Positions 35,865-44,499 of a stretch of DNA of 46,876 nt are shown here, piece by piece. A program made the translations under genes and the position numbers. The notes under the pieces are model-generated. The model saw only the letters and a list, made by a program, of their open reading frames with translations, was not told the origin of the DNA and did not search any database. Numbering within the stretch: the stretch's first letter is position 1; every line of letters starts with the position of its first letter. Origin of the DNA: Bacteroidales bacterium (lineage in GTDB: Bacteria; Bacteroidota; Bacteroidia; Bacteroidales; VadinHA17); contig PLNT01000004.1 of assembly GCA_003141895.1 (NCBI GenBank), forward strand, positions 1-46,876, read 5' to 3'.

Positions 35865-36584
35865 ATGCAAATGTCCGAAAATCTTCCACTTGATGTTATT
35901 ATTGAGCTGACAGACTGTTCTATATGGCAGCAAAATCATTTAGTTCTGTCTCATGTTAATTTACGGGTAGGAAAAGGAGAGTTTATTTACCTGGTAGGGA
36001 GGGTTGGAAGTGGAAAATCAAGTCTTATCAAAACACTAAATGCTCAGTTACCTTTAAAGGAAGGAATCGGGCTTGTTGCAGGTTATGACCTGTCGAAAAT
36101 TAAAAAAAGAGAGGTCCCACACCTTCGCCGGAAAATCGGTATTGTCTTTCAGGATTTTCAACTACTCACCGACAGAACCGTTAATGAAAATCTTGCTTTT
36201 GTACTGAAAGCAACTGGGTGGAAAAGTAAGTTTGAAATAGATATGCGTATCGGTGAAGTTCTTGAAAAAGTTGGTCTGAGTTTAAAAAGATACAAGATGC
36301 CTCATCAGCTATCGGGCGGTGAACAGCAACGTGTTGTAATCGGCAGGGCCCTGTTGAATGACCCTGAGATAATCCTGGCGGATGAGCCAACAGGGAACCT
36401 GGATCCTGAAACATCTGAGGGTATAGTACGATTACTTACAGATATAAGCCGGACAGGAAGAGCGGTAATTGTTGCAACACATAATTACACATTGCTTAAG
36501 AAATTTACTGCCAGAACCATTAAATGCGATAACGGAGAGATGAAAGATGTTATTGATGATCAGGAAATGGAATTTCTGATATGA
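35865..36584 (+). CDS. ftsE: Cell-division ABC transporter ATPase FtsE
   Basis: 239 aa ATP-binding cassette with Walker A GRVGSGKSS (about 45-53), Q-loop in IGIVFQDFQLL, signature LSGGEQQR, Walker B IILADEPTG and switch histidine VATHN. The DFQLL after the Q-loop and the overall length fit FtsE, which drives FtsX to activate peptidoglycan hydrolases at division. No ftsX is adjacent, as is common in Bacteroidota. ATG codons at 35865 and 35871 are both possible. A LolD-like transporter ATPase is the main alternative. The two permeases at the left of the window also lack an ATPase, but nothing links them to this gene. Confidence 0.88.
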   Translation: MQMSENLPLDVIIELTDCSIWQQNHLVLSHVNLRVGKGEFIYLVGRVGSGKSSLIKTLNAQLPLKEGIGLVAGYDLSKIKKREVPHLRRKIGIVFQDFQLLTDRTVNENLAFVLKATGWKSKFEIDMRIGEVLEKVGLSLKRYKMPHQLSGGEQQRVVIGRALLNDPEIILADEPTGNLDPETSEGIVRLLTDISRTGRAVIVATHNYTLLKKFTARTIKCDNGEMKDVIDDQEMEFLI

Positions 36585-36590
36585 CCCCTA

Positions 36591-36606
36591 ACTTAGTTCA
36601 CTAAGT
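36591..36606. terminator. Small hairpin after ftsE
   Basis: ACTTAG (36591-36596) pairs with CTAAGT (36601-36606) across TTCA, 6 bases past the stop. There is no T-run; it adjoins the repeat element at 36611-36665. Confidence 0.35.
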
Positions 36607-36610
36607 GGGC

Positions 36611-36665
36611 GACCCCCTGCCGCTACGCTCCCGATAGCTATCGGGATGTCCCCTTAAAGGGGGAC
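36611..36665. repeat. C/G-tract element, partial copy 3, with the 18-bp palindrome
   Basis: GACCCCCTGCCGCTACGC leads into TCCCGATAGCTATCGGGA (36629-36646) and then a GTCCCC/GGGGAC hairpin (36648-36665). The order resembles the left half of the element at 11134-11223. It lies between the convergent ftsE and deacetylase-like genes. Confidence 0.7.
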
Positions 36666-36685
36666 CAAATCTGTTTTTTTAAAGG

Positions 36686-37993
36686 CTATGGTTTTTGGTT
36701 TTTAATCATAAATTCAAACACTTCCCGCCACTTTTTACCTGAATCATTTTCAAGCAATGAGGTATTGTGCCAGATACTCGCAAAAAGGCCTCCTGCTTTT
36801 CTCGTCTCTTTTATCAGTTTTAATATTATTTCTTTTGCCTGGTCAGGGTCAAGCTTTTTGTATTCAAAAAGTGTAGCGTCCATCACCTGGAAAGGTATAA
36901 TCCTTAGAGTTGTCCTCTTATCTTCAATAACATTATAAAAAGCATACGGTCGTGCAATCCCGGCTCGGAATCCTGGTTCGTCGGGATATCCCATGGAATA
37001 GTCTTCCGAAATGCCCGCTTTAAGAGTATTATTATATGATCTGGGCATAACTAATCTCAGATAATGAAATCTGCCTGACCTGATTTCCTTTCGAATGATT
37101 GACTTAAGACGATTTGCTTCAGTGTTGATCGTGGCACCATTTCCGCCTGCAACATAAGATGGATGCAAACCTGTAATAAACTTGTCCGCAACTTTATTAA
37201 TCAAGTCTCTGTATTCATCATTTTTCCAGGATGGGTTCTTGTCGAATTTAGAAGAGTCCCCAACCGGGAAAAAAAACCTGGAATCTATACCATTTTTCTC
37301 AATACTCTCAATAATGTAATCAAAAACATCAAATGGATCTTTTTCAGTTTTGGAAATTATCCGGTATTTTTCATTAACATTTTTCTGATGAGCGTTTTTG
37401 TCATTAAATAAAACTCCTATTGATCTGAAAATATTTTTGCCGCGATAAGCAAACGCTTCATCGGTGTCAATTGTCAGCAAAGCCTTATATTCATTTCGAA
37501 TAAAAACAAGATTGGGAAATTTCTTAAGGAGAGTCTTTGCCAGTTCCCTTGCCCAAAGATCAACAACTGGTTTATTCAAAAAACCATTTTTACAGGCGAC
37601 TGAAGATGAAGAAGGAAATCTTCCATGGATATCAGGCTTGAATTCAAGATATTCCTCATATCTGCTTACAAGAAAAAATGAAGCAGCAAAAATATCAAAA
37701 GGAAGATCAGATTCGAACGAAGTTTGAAAAAAAGTGGGCAATCCTTTCCATTCACTAATCATGATTTGCTTCTGGGTTATTCCGGTTTCAAATAATAGTG
37801 ATTCCGGATTGATCTTAAATGATCCTGTCAGTTTTTCGTTCGAATAATTTATAACAGGATTTTTGCCCAGCTTCCTCCGGTCAGTAACAACCTCCCATTT
37901 CAACCCGAGTATATCCCCAAGAATAATATCTGCAATGTACCTCAACCGGGGAGTGTCGTATGTCGAAAATATTTTAACGGGTCGTGACTCCAT
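36686..37993 (-). CDS. Polysaccharide deacetylase-like protein (DUF7033 type)
   Basis: 435 aa from the ATG at 37993 (MESRPVKIFSTYDTPRLRYI), the typical family beginning; a start 87 bases upstream would add a Cys- and Asn-rich run and is rejected. The N-terminal 170 residues match the region found before the deacetylase domain in many Bacteroidota (ADIILGDILGLKWEVV, FDIFAASFFLVSRYEEY, HGRFPSSSS). The NodB-like part starts at LLTIDTDEAFAY, where the DTD would bind metal. GLHPSYVAGG supplies the H and P-S-Y, and SIWHNTSL a further histidine. No signal peptide is seen, so it may act on a cytoplasmic or lipid-linked glycan. A -7-like TAAATTTG lies 6 bases before the ATG. Confidence 0.85.
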   Translation of the reverse strand: MESRPVKIFSTYDTPRLRYIADIILGDILGLKWEVVTDRRKLGKNPVINYSNEKLTGSFKINPESLLFETGITQKQIMISEWKGLPTFFQTSFESDLPFDIFAASFFLVSRYEEYLEFKPDIHGRFPSSSSVACKNGFLNKPVVDLWARELAKTLLKKFPNLVFIRNEYKALLTIDTDEAFAYRGKNIFRSIGVLFNDKNAHQKNVNEKYRIISKTEKDPFDVFDYIIESIEKNGIDSRFFFPVGDSSKFDKNPSWKNDEYRDLINKVADKFITGLHPSYVAGGNGATINTEANRLKSIIRKEIRSGRFHYLRLVMPRSYNNTLKAGISEDYSMGYPDEPGFRAGIARPYAFYNVIEDKRTTLRIIPFQVMDATLFEYKKLDPDQAKEIILKLIKETRKAGGLFASIWHNTSLLENDSGKKWREVFEFMIKNQKP

Positions 37994-38160
37994 ACTTACA
38001 AATTTATGTAAATAGTTGTTAATTAACCAGATATTATGAAAGTATTTATTTCGTGTCGTAATGGCATAACAGCACGACAAAAGTTGTTGCTGTGCAACAT
38101 TATAATGGCATTTCCTGCCCGTATGCCTTTATACCTTTGAGCCTTTACGCCATTATTACA

Positions 38161-38189
38161 TTGCAATCAGAATATTTTCCTTATCTTCG
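38161..38189 (+). promoter_or_regulatory. Promoter of the DEAD-box helicase gene
   Basis: TTG (38161-38163), 18 bases, then TATCTTCG (38182-38189), one base from TAnnTTTG. A start near 38196 leaves a leader of about 118 bases with a GGGAT/ATCCC hairpin (38268-38280). The rest of 37994-38160 shows no gene. Confidence 0.5.
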
Positions 38190-38313
38190 CCCCCTAATTA
38201 ACAAGGTGATTTCCACGAAGCGTTGTTAGGCATTTTGCCCAGTCTGCATATGAGTTCATTTCGGCCGGGATAGCAAATCCCTCGCTCCCGAGACCACATC
38301 ATAAATTATACGA

Positions 38314-40134
38314 ATGATAAATTTTGAAGAGATGGGATTCACTCCCGGTATCCTGAAAGCAATTCAGGAGCTCGGATTTGAAAGCCCGATGCCCGTGCAG
38401 GAAAAAGTTATTCCACTTATGCTGGGCGGTGAGGTTGATATTATTGCCCTTGCACAGACCGGAACAGGTAAAACTGCAGCCTTCGGGTTGCCTCTTGTTC
38501 AGGCTACCGATACAGAAATAAACAATACTCAGGCCCTTATTCTTTGTCCTACACGCGAACTGTGTATGCAGATTACCGGTGACCTTACAGATTATGCCAG
38601 ATTTACAGGCAAACTTAAAATACTGGCTGTTTATGGAGGTGCAAGTATTGATAACCAGATCAGAGGTTTAAAAAAAGGCGTTCATATTATTGTTGCAACA
38701 CCCGGAAGACTCATTGATCTGATAGGAAGAGGAGCAGCAAGATTATCAGCTGTGACCACTGTTATACTTGACGAAGCTGATGAAATGCTGAATATGGGAT
38801 TTCTTGACAGTATAAATGAAATACTTGAGGAAGTTCCGGATGGAAGAAGAACACTTTTATTTTCTGCAACAATGTCAAAGGAAATCGCTTCGATCGCCAG
38901 AAAATATATGAATTCACCCGTTGAAGTAACAATTGGAACCAAGAATTCTTCTGCTGACAATGTTAGTCACGCGTATTATCTTATTCACGCAAAAGATAAA
39001 TACAAAGTTCTGAAACGAATTGCAGATTTTGAACCTGATATCTATGGAATTGTTTTCTGCCGTACCCGTAATGAAACACAAGAAGTAGCATCAAAGCTTA
39101 TTGACGATGGTTATAATGCTGATGCACTTCATGGCGACCTGTCACAGATGCAACGTGATGCCGTAATGCAGAAGTTCAGGGTAAGAAATCTTCAGCTTCT
39201 TGTAGCTACTGATGTTGCTGCCCGCGGACTTGATGTAGATGACCTTACACATGTAATTAATTACAGCCTGCCAGATGACAATGAAGTTTATACTCACAGA
39301 AGCGGAAGGACAGGAAGGGCAGGAAAAACAGGAATATCAATATCACTCGTGCACCTGAGAGAAAGACACATTCTTCAGCAGATCGAACGTATGGTAAAAA
39401 AACCTTTTAAAGCCTTACCTATTCCTACTGGAACTGAAATATGTGGCAAACAATTATATAATTGGGTCACGAAGCTCGAAAATGTAGTTACCGATCATCA
39501 GGAAATTGAAAAGTTTCTTCCGGATATCAAAGAAAAGCTAGCTGGCCTTGACAGGGAAGAACTGCTGAAAAGAGTAGTATCGCTTGAATTTGACCGATTC
39601 CTTGATGATTACCGTCATGGTGAAGATCTAATCTCACCTGTCGCTGAAAGAGATGGAAGAGATGGCGGAGGAGGAAGATCCGGCAGAAGAGATGGCAGGG
39701 AAAGAGACGGCAGGGACAGGGAATATAATGGCAATTACAAAAGGCTCTTTATTAATCTTGGTAAATCTGATGGCTTCTACCCTGAACAGCTTATTGAACT
39801 TGTTAACAGCAATACAAAGGGACCAAAAGTTCCTATCGGGAAGATTGACCTTCTCAAAACATTTTCATTTTTTGAAGTTGAAGCAAGTTTTGCAGACGGT
39901 TTGATTGCAGCTTTAAGTGACACAACATTCATGGATAGAAGGGTCGCCGTAGAAATTGCCCAGGAAAAAACCGATAAACCAAGACAGGGTGGTGATTATA
40001 CTTCCAAGAAACCGGCGAAATGGTCCGACAGGAAGCCTGAAAAGAGAAATCAGGGAAGATCAGAAAGCAGAGGTAAAGACTATAAAAAAGAAAGCAGATT
40101 CGGCCGCAAGGATAAAAAGAAATACAGCCGATAA
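38314..40134 (+). CDS. deaD: DEAD-box ATP-dependent RNA helicase (DeaD/CsdA type)
   Basis: 606 aa. Q motif (GFESPMPVQEKVIP), motif I AQTGTGKT, Ia PTRELCMQ, II DEAD, III SAT, IV VFCRTR, V VATDVAARGLDVD and VI HRSGRTGRAG. After the helicase core comes an Asp/Gly/Arg-rich linker (about 445-475), a DbpA-type RNA-binding domain (YKRLFINLGKSDGFYPEQLIEL ... FFEVEASFADGLIAALSD) and a basic Lys/Arg-rich tail. This is the DeaD/CsdA layout, used in ribosome assembly, mRNA turnover and cold adaptation. The long leader would fit post-transcriptional control, which is inference. Confidence 0.95.
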   Translation: MINFEEMGFTPGILKAIQELGFESPMPVQEKVIPLMLGGEVDIIALAQTGTGKTAAFGLPLVQATDTEINNTQALILCPTRELCMQITGDLTDYARFTGKLKILAVYGGASIDNQIRGLKKGVHIIVATPGRLIDLIGRGAARLSAVTTVILDEADEMLNMGFLDSINEILEEVPDGRRTLLFSATMSKEIASIARKYMNSPVEVTIGTKNSSADNVSHAYYLIHAKDKYKVLKRIADFEPDIYGIVFCRTRNETQEVASKLIDDGYNADALHGDLSQMQRDAVMQKFRVRNLQLLVATDVAARGLDVDDLTHVINYSLPDDNEVYTHRSGRTGRAGKTGISISLVHLRERHILQQIERMVKKPFKALPIPTGTEICGKQLYNWVTKLENVVTDHQEIEKFLPDIKEKLAGLDREELLKRVVSLEFDRFLDDYRHGEDLISPVAERDGRDGGGGRSGRRDGRERDGRDREYNGNYKRLFINLGKSDGFYPEQLIELVNSNTKGPKVPIGKIDLLKTFSFFEVEASFADGLIAALSDTTFMDRRVAVEIAQEKTDKPRQGGDYTSKKPAKWSDRKPEKRNQGRSESRGKDYKKESRFGRKDKKKYSR

Positions 40135-40143
40135 CTAAGGGCT

Positions 40144-40189
40144 GAGGTTGAGGTTAAGGTTAAGAATTCTCAACCTCAACCTTAACCTT
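40144..40189. terminator. Bidirectional hairpin between helicase and MFS genes
   Basis: GAGGTTGAGGTTAAGGTTAAG (40144 onward) folds onto CTCAACCTCAACCTTAACC (40170 onward) around AATTC, with a 20-bp stem that includes two A-C mismatches and two G-U pairs. It fills the 59-bp gap between convergent stops. The arms are repeats of GGTTA/GGTTG. A similar CCTAACC...CCTTAACC run occurs at 46141-46162. Confidence 0.65.
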
Positions 40190-40193
40190 AACC

Positions 40194-41570
40194 TTATTTA
40201 AGACGGATCTTCGAAGGTTCTTTTACCTTGATAGCCAGAAGGATCATTGAAATAATAGCTATTGTACCTCCAAAACCAAAAGCAACTGTTCCACCATAAC
40301 CGGGCCACAACTTATCAAAATAGCTATAAAGGAATCCGAATAATATACTTGCCGGGAGTGCTCCAAGTCCTATAGAAAAATTGAATAACCCAAATGCTGT
40401 TCCCCTGTTTTCGTCAGATACCAGATCGGCAACAAATGCCTTTTCTGTACCTTCTGTAAAAGCATAGAACAATGCATAAATTGCAAAAAGCACAAAGGTT
40501 GCAATTATCTCCCACGATGAAGGAAGGAAAACAAGCAAGGAAAATGAAATATAAACAAATGCATAAATTGCCCAGCCTGTATTAATAACAATTTTCCTGC
40601 CTATCCTGTCTGACAGGGTTCCTAAAGGTGTTGAAAATGAAGCTTTTATAATATGGAAAAATGCCCAGACAAGAGGCAGGAAGAGTATGTTGATAACAGT
40701 TGTTTGAGTCGACGGATCACCGAAATTTGAGACTATCCGGTTAAGAGGACCTACCCTGTGTACAAAATTGACAACAGTTCCGCTTTTATGGATGGCTTCC
40801 TCAACTCTGAATAGAAGAAAAGCGTCCGAAGAATTGCCCAGGGTGAACAATACCATTACCAGAAGATAATTTTTGAAGTTTCTGTCAAAGTTTTTAAGAG
40901 AAAAAGTAAATGTCTTTTCGGCTTTTTTTTGCGAAGGACCTTCTTTTACAAAAATAACTAAAGTAATGATAGTCAGTGTACCCGGAATAATCGCGGCAAT
41001 AAATGTCCATCTTAATGCCAGCAAAGGATCTTTTAACCCGAACCCAACAAAAATAATAATAAGAGTAATTATTGCCAGTACAGGGCCGACTACGGCACCG
41101 ATATGATCCATTGCCCGTTCAAAGCCATATGATTTTCCCCGTATGCTTTCATCTACAGTTGATGCGATCATGGCGTCCCTGGGAGATGTTCTGATTCCCT
41201 TCCCCACCCGGTCAAACATTCTGACAAAAATGATCTGCCATCCGGATGTCACAATTCCTGTTAAGGGTCTGATTAATGATGATATCGAATATCCAACCAG
41301 GACAAAAACTTTTCTCTTTCCCGTTTTGTCGGACCATATTCCACTTAGCAGTTTAAGCATTGATGCTGTTGTCTCGGCAACTCCTTCAATAATTCCAAGA
41401 AGTATGGCACCTGAACCAAGAGCAGCTATATAAACAGGAACAAGCGGATAAATCATTTCCGATGCAGCGTCTGTGAGTAGACTAACCACGCCAAGCATGA
41501 TAACCACATAAGGGATCCGTTTTGTCAGGATTATTCCTTTACTATCAAAATTTCCTCCGTCTTTAGTCAT
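40194..41570 (-). CDS. MFS transporter
   Basis: 458 aa with 12 predicted TM segments. The motif-A loops are SGIWSDKTGKRKVFV after TM2 and GTLSDRIGRK after TM8. FDRVGKGIRTSPRDAMIA after TM4 is typical of a Bacteroidota/Proteobacteria MFS branch annotated only as MFS transporter. A long cytoplasmic loop (about 210-230) separates the halves. Substrate unknown. It starts 12 bases after the sulfatase-like gene on the same strand and forms the end of an operon with 41583 and 43438. Membrane location; proton-coupled transport presumed. Confidence 0.9.
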   Translation of the reverse strand: MTKDGGNFDSKGIILTKRIPYVVIMLGVVSLLTDAASEMIYPLVPVYIAALGSGAILLGIIEGVAETTASMLKLLSGIWSDKTGKRKVFVLVGYSISSLIRPLTGIVTSGWQIIFVRMFDRVGKGIRTSPRDAMIASTVDESIRGKSYGFERAMDHIGAVVGPVLAIITLIIIFVGFGLKDPLLALRWTFIAAIIPGTLTIITLVIFVKEGPSQKKAEKTFTFSLKNFDRNFKNYLLVMVLFTLGNSSDAFLLFRVEEAIHKSGTVVNFVHRVGPLNRIVSNFGDPSTQTTVINILFLPLVWAFFHIIKASFSTPLGTLSDRIGRKIVINTGWAIYAFVYISFSLLVFLPSSWEIIATFVLFAIYALFYAFTEGTEKAFVADLVSDENRGTAFGLFNFSIGLGALPASILFGFLYSYFDKLWPGYGGTVAFGFGGTIAIISMILLAIKVKEPSKIRLK

Positions 41571-41582
41571 CCAAATTCCGGT

Positions 41583-43418
41583 TTATCTTTTTAAATAATC
41601 ATTAAATAAAACCTGAAGAAAAGCTTTTCCTTTGTTCTCAGCGGATATAGGATCTTTACCTTCATCCATCATTGATGTTCTGCTCTTCAGATCAAAACCA
41701 ACTGCCGAGCTATCTGTTATAAAACCAAACCCTTCATTGTATGTATAGAAGGCAAAAGATTTTGATTTATCGGATAATAAATCTTTTGCGAAAGGGAAAT
41801 TTCCTGTGAGTCCAAGCTGGTCTAGTAGTGTAATTGGTATATCAACCTGGCTGCCAATTTTACTGATTCTTACACCATGTTTTGTCAAAGCTCCTCCAAC
41901 CCAGAGCATGGGGATTTTGAATACATTCTGCTTATAATTTGGCATATCGTCGTAAATACGAGCCGCATGGTCCGCCACCATTATGATCAGAGTGTTTTTC
42001 CACCAGTCAGTCGTTCTGGCCCAATCGAGGAAAGATCCGAGAGTTTTGTCAGTATAGTAAATTGAGTTCCTGTATTTGTTGCCAATATCAGAACCTGTAA
42101 AGACAGGCACCATTGGAACATCAAATGGTTCATGGCTTGATAATGTTAGTATTACTTTCAGAAATGGCTCCTTTACCATGGTCATTGAATCCTTAATTGC
42201 CTGGAAAAGAATATGATCGTGAACTCCCCATTTAGAGTTATAATCTGATGGCTTAAAATTACTTTTGGTAATGATTTCAGTGAACCCCGAACCGATGACG
42301 AAGGAATTGAAATTTGCAAAATTAATCTCTCCTCCATACCAGAATGAACTCTGATATCCATTTTCGATCAGAATTTTAACAAGACTGGGTAATGTCTGGC
42401 TCTTCTTGGGCTCTTTGATTATTGACTGGGCAGGCTGTGCGGGATATCCATCGAGTATCGCCGGTATTGCCTTGTCTGTTCGAGTGCCTGAGGCATAGAA
42501 TTCTGAAAAAAGGATCCCCTCTTTTGAATATCTGTTAAAATTAGGAGTTACCAGAGAGTCTCCTCCAAGAGGTCCGATAAGGTACCCGCTGAAACTTTCG
42601 AGAACGATTATAATAATATTTGGGCGGGCTGTATTTAACACTTTTTCCGGATGCCCGGTTTTTACTGTCAGCGAATCAACAATACTTCTTGCCGGCGAAA
42701 GATCACCGAAAACATAAGGATTTTTTACCGGCTTCTGAGTGAAAGCAGTTGTACCAACGTTCCACACTGCATTTATTGCGGTATGATTGAGAAACATGTT
42801 TTTGCTGAAATAAACTGATCCAGCATTTATAGGTGCAACTCCAAATCCACCTCTTATCGGTATTATCAGTGACGCCCATACTAAAGTGAAAAACAAAACT
42901 GCAGGTAACCATAACCGCATCCTGTCAAAGTTCGTGAATAACCTGTCGACCAGTTTGTTATAAAAATAAATAACAATTGATGCCAATAGCACAATAGAAA
43001 TAAAAAAAAGAATAATCTTAACTGTACTCACAGAAGCCATAGCTTCTCCGGGTGTTTTCAGATAAAACATAGGGGTATAATCCATTCTGAATCCCCAATA
43101 CGAGTATAGATTCGCATCGGAAACAATAATTACTGAAGAGAAGACGATCATGATATACGTGTACCACCGCAACAGTATTTTGAACCAGTTTCCATTGAAA
43201 TATACTCCGGGTATAATTAACAGAAAAGGTATCAGCAGATAATAACCTGTCGTGGAGAAATCAAGTTTTGCTCCATGCCAGAAGGTCCCCAAAAGATGCC
43301 ATACACTATTTTGAAATGAGGAATGATATTGCACTAAAATGAAAAACAGTCTGGCGACAAAGAAAAATATAATCCAGAATAATGTATAACAGCAAATAGC
43401 AATGAGTCTTCTTTTCAT
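41583..43418 (-). CDS. LTA-synthase/phosphoglycerol-transferase-like sulfatase-family membrane protein
   Basis: 611 aa. Five N-terminal TM segments (within about 1-190) precede an extracytoplasmic alkaline-phosphatase-fold domain. Family motifs: NIIIIVLESFSGYLIG (metal-binding Glu), the nucleophile region SGTRTDKAIPAIL (Thr), WYGGEINFANFNSF, LTLSSHEPFD (His), and VADHAARIYDD (Asp-His metal ligands). Gram-negative relatives transfer phosphoglycerol or similar groups to membrane glycans. Classical lipoteichoic acid is not expected in this phylum, so the acceptor is open. Middle gene of the EamA - this - MFS operon (gaps 19 and 12 bases). Confidence 0.92.
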   Translation of the reverse strand: MKRRLIAICCYTLFWIIFFFVARLFFILVQYHSSFQNSVWHLLGTFWHGAKLDFSTTGYYLLIPFLLIIPGVYFNGNWFKILLRWYTYIMIVFSSVIIVSDANLYSYWGFRMDYTPMFYLKTPGEAMASVSTVKIILFFISIVLLASIVIYFYNKLVDRLFTNFDRMRLWLPAVLFFTLVWASLIIPIRGGFGVAPINAGSVYFSKNMFLNHTAINAVWNVGTTAFTQKPVKNPYVFGDLSPARSIVDSLTVKTGHPEKVLNTARPNIIIIVLESFSGYLIGPLGGDSLVTPNFNRYSKEGILFSEFYASGTRTDKAIPAILDGYPAQPAQSIIKEPKKSQTLPSLVKILIENGYQSSFWYGGEINFANFNSFVIGSGFTEIITKSNFKPSDYNSKWGVHDHILFQAIKDSMTMVKEPFLKVILTLSSHEPFDVPMVPVFTGSDIGNKYRNSIYYTDKTLGSFLDWARTTDWWKNTLIIMVADHAARIYDDMPNYKQNVFKIPMLWVGGALTKHGVRISKIGSQVDIPITLLDQLGLTGNFPFAKDLLSDKSKSFAFYTYNEGFGFITDSSAVGFDLKSRTSMMDEGKDPISAENKGKAFLQVLFNDYLKR

Positions 43419-43437
43419 CCTCGTAATTTAAATTTTT

Positions 43438-44361
43438 CTATACTGAAGCTTTTTTGGGATTCCTGTAGTATAAAACCAATGCAATTGTAATAACGATCAT
43501 CCCAAAAAAGGTCAGCCATTCAGGATGTTCGTCCTTTATTAACATCCAACTGAATATTGCCCCTGCAACCGGAGTAATGAATTTCCATAAATTCAGTTCT
43601 GATACCTTTACGCCTGGTCGCTGCAATAATTTATACCAGATCGAAAAAGCAGCCGCTGCCATAAAACTTAACCACGCTAAAGTTAACCAATATTGAACAG
43701 GCATTGAATTATTTACTACACCTTCGACGGGGATTGAAATAAGATAAAGTATCACACCTCCGAAAAACAGGGAAAAGGAACTTAGAACCAATGGATTGAT
43801 ATCCCTGCTTTTATGAGATATTATTACGTTGCTTGCTCCTGTGGCTACATTGGCGATAAGGATCATGCCAATTCCAAGAAGTTCAATATCCGAACCCAAT
43901 TTGAAGGCCTGTCTTCCGACACTCACGAGTATAACACCTGAGATCCCAAATACGATCGTGATGATTTTTTTCTTAGTAAGTTTATCATCGTTGCCCGATA
44001 GAGCTGCAACACATGCAATAATAAGAGGCTGTGCTCCATAAACGACTGCTCCAAGGGCACCCGGTACCAGATTCAAACCCTGGTAGAACAATGAATAGTT
44101 AATCACAATCTGGAGTAATGTTACCCATACAAAGACACTCCAGTTTTCCCGTATCATTCTGATATATATTGTAGGCTTTACAGTAAATGGAAGAACAAGA
44201 AGTCCTGAAATAATAAACCGTACGCCGGCAAAATGAAACGGTGAATCATATTGTAGTCCAATTTTAATACCTGCATATGCAGTCGACCATAAGAGGCATG
44301 CAATTAATGCCCAGAATATAGTGTTGCCTTTACTGTTCAAAGAAATATTATTAGGCCTCAA
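43438..44361 (-). CDS. EamA/DMT-family transporter
   Basis: 307 aa with ten predicted TM helices arranged as two EamA repeats (about 12-145 and 160-300). Typical marks are FWALIACLLWSTAYAGIKIGL at the N-terminus, GALGAVVYGAQPLIIACVAAL and GAIFSWMLIKDEHPEWLTFFG near the C-terminus. These carriers export amino acids, nucleosides or related metabolites; the substrate cannot be told from sequence. First gene of a minus-strand operon, divergent from the TPP enzyme with 138 bases between. Confidence 0.9.
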   Translation of the reverse strand: MRPNNISLNSKGNTIFWALIACLLWSTAYAGIKIGLQYDSPFHFAGVRFIISGLLVLPFTVKPTIYIRMIRENWSVFVWVTLLQIVINYSLFYQGLNLVPGALGAVVYGAQPLIIACVAALSGNDDKLTKKKIITIVFGISGVILVSVGRQAFKLGSDIELLGIGMILIANVATGASNVIISHKSRDINPLVLSSFSLFFGGVILYLISIPVEGVVNNSMPVQYWLTLAWLSFMAAAAFSIWYKLLQRPGVKVSELNLWKFITPVAGAIFSWMLIKDEHPEWLTFFGMIVITIALVLYYRNPKKASV

Positions 44362-44453
44362 ATATCAGAAAAAAAATCATTTTTTCAGCATTCAATTTAC
44401 AGCCAAACTATTTGATGTACGCCATGAAAATATATAGCGCCACAAACATGAGC

Positions 44454-44480
44454 TTTGCACAATAATATTTAATATTTTTG
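44454..44480 (+). promoter_or_regulatory. Promoter of the TPP-enzyme gene
   Basis: TATTTTTG (44473-44480) fits TAnnTTTG and would start transcription near 44487, leaving a 13-base leader. A TTTG at 44454-44457 is 15 bases upstream, shorter than the usual 19. Confidence 0.5.
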
Positions 44481-44499
44481 CTTATCTAACCTGGAAAAG

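Noticed and set aside
35865-36584. Dedicated ATPase for the two MacB-like permeases
   Set aside because: It is 25 kb away and its motifs and length fit FtsE; nothing in the sequence ties it to the permeases.
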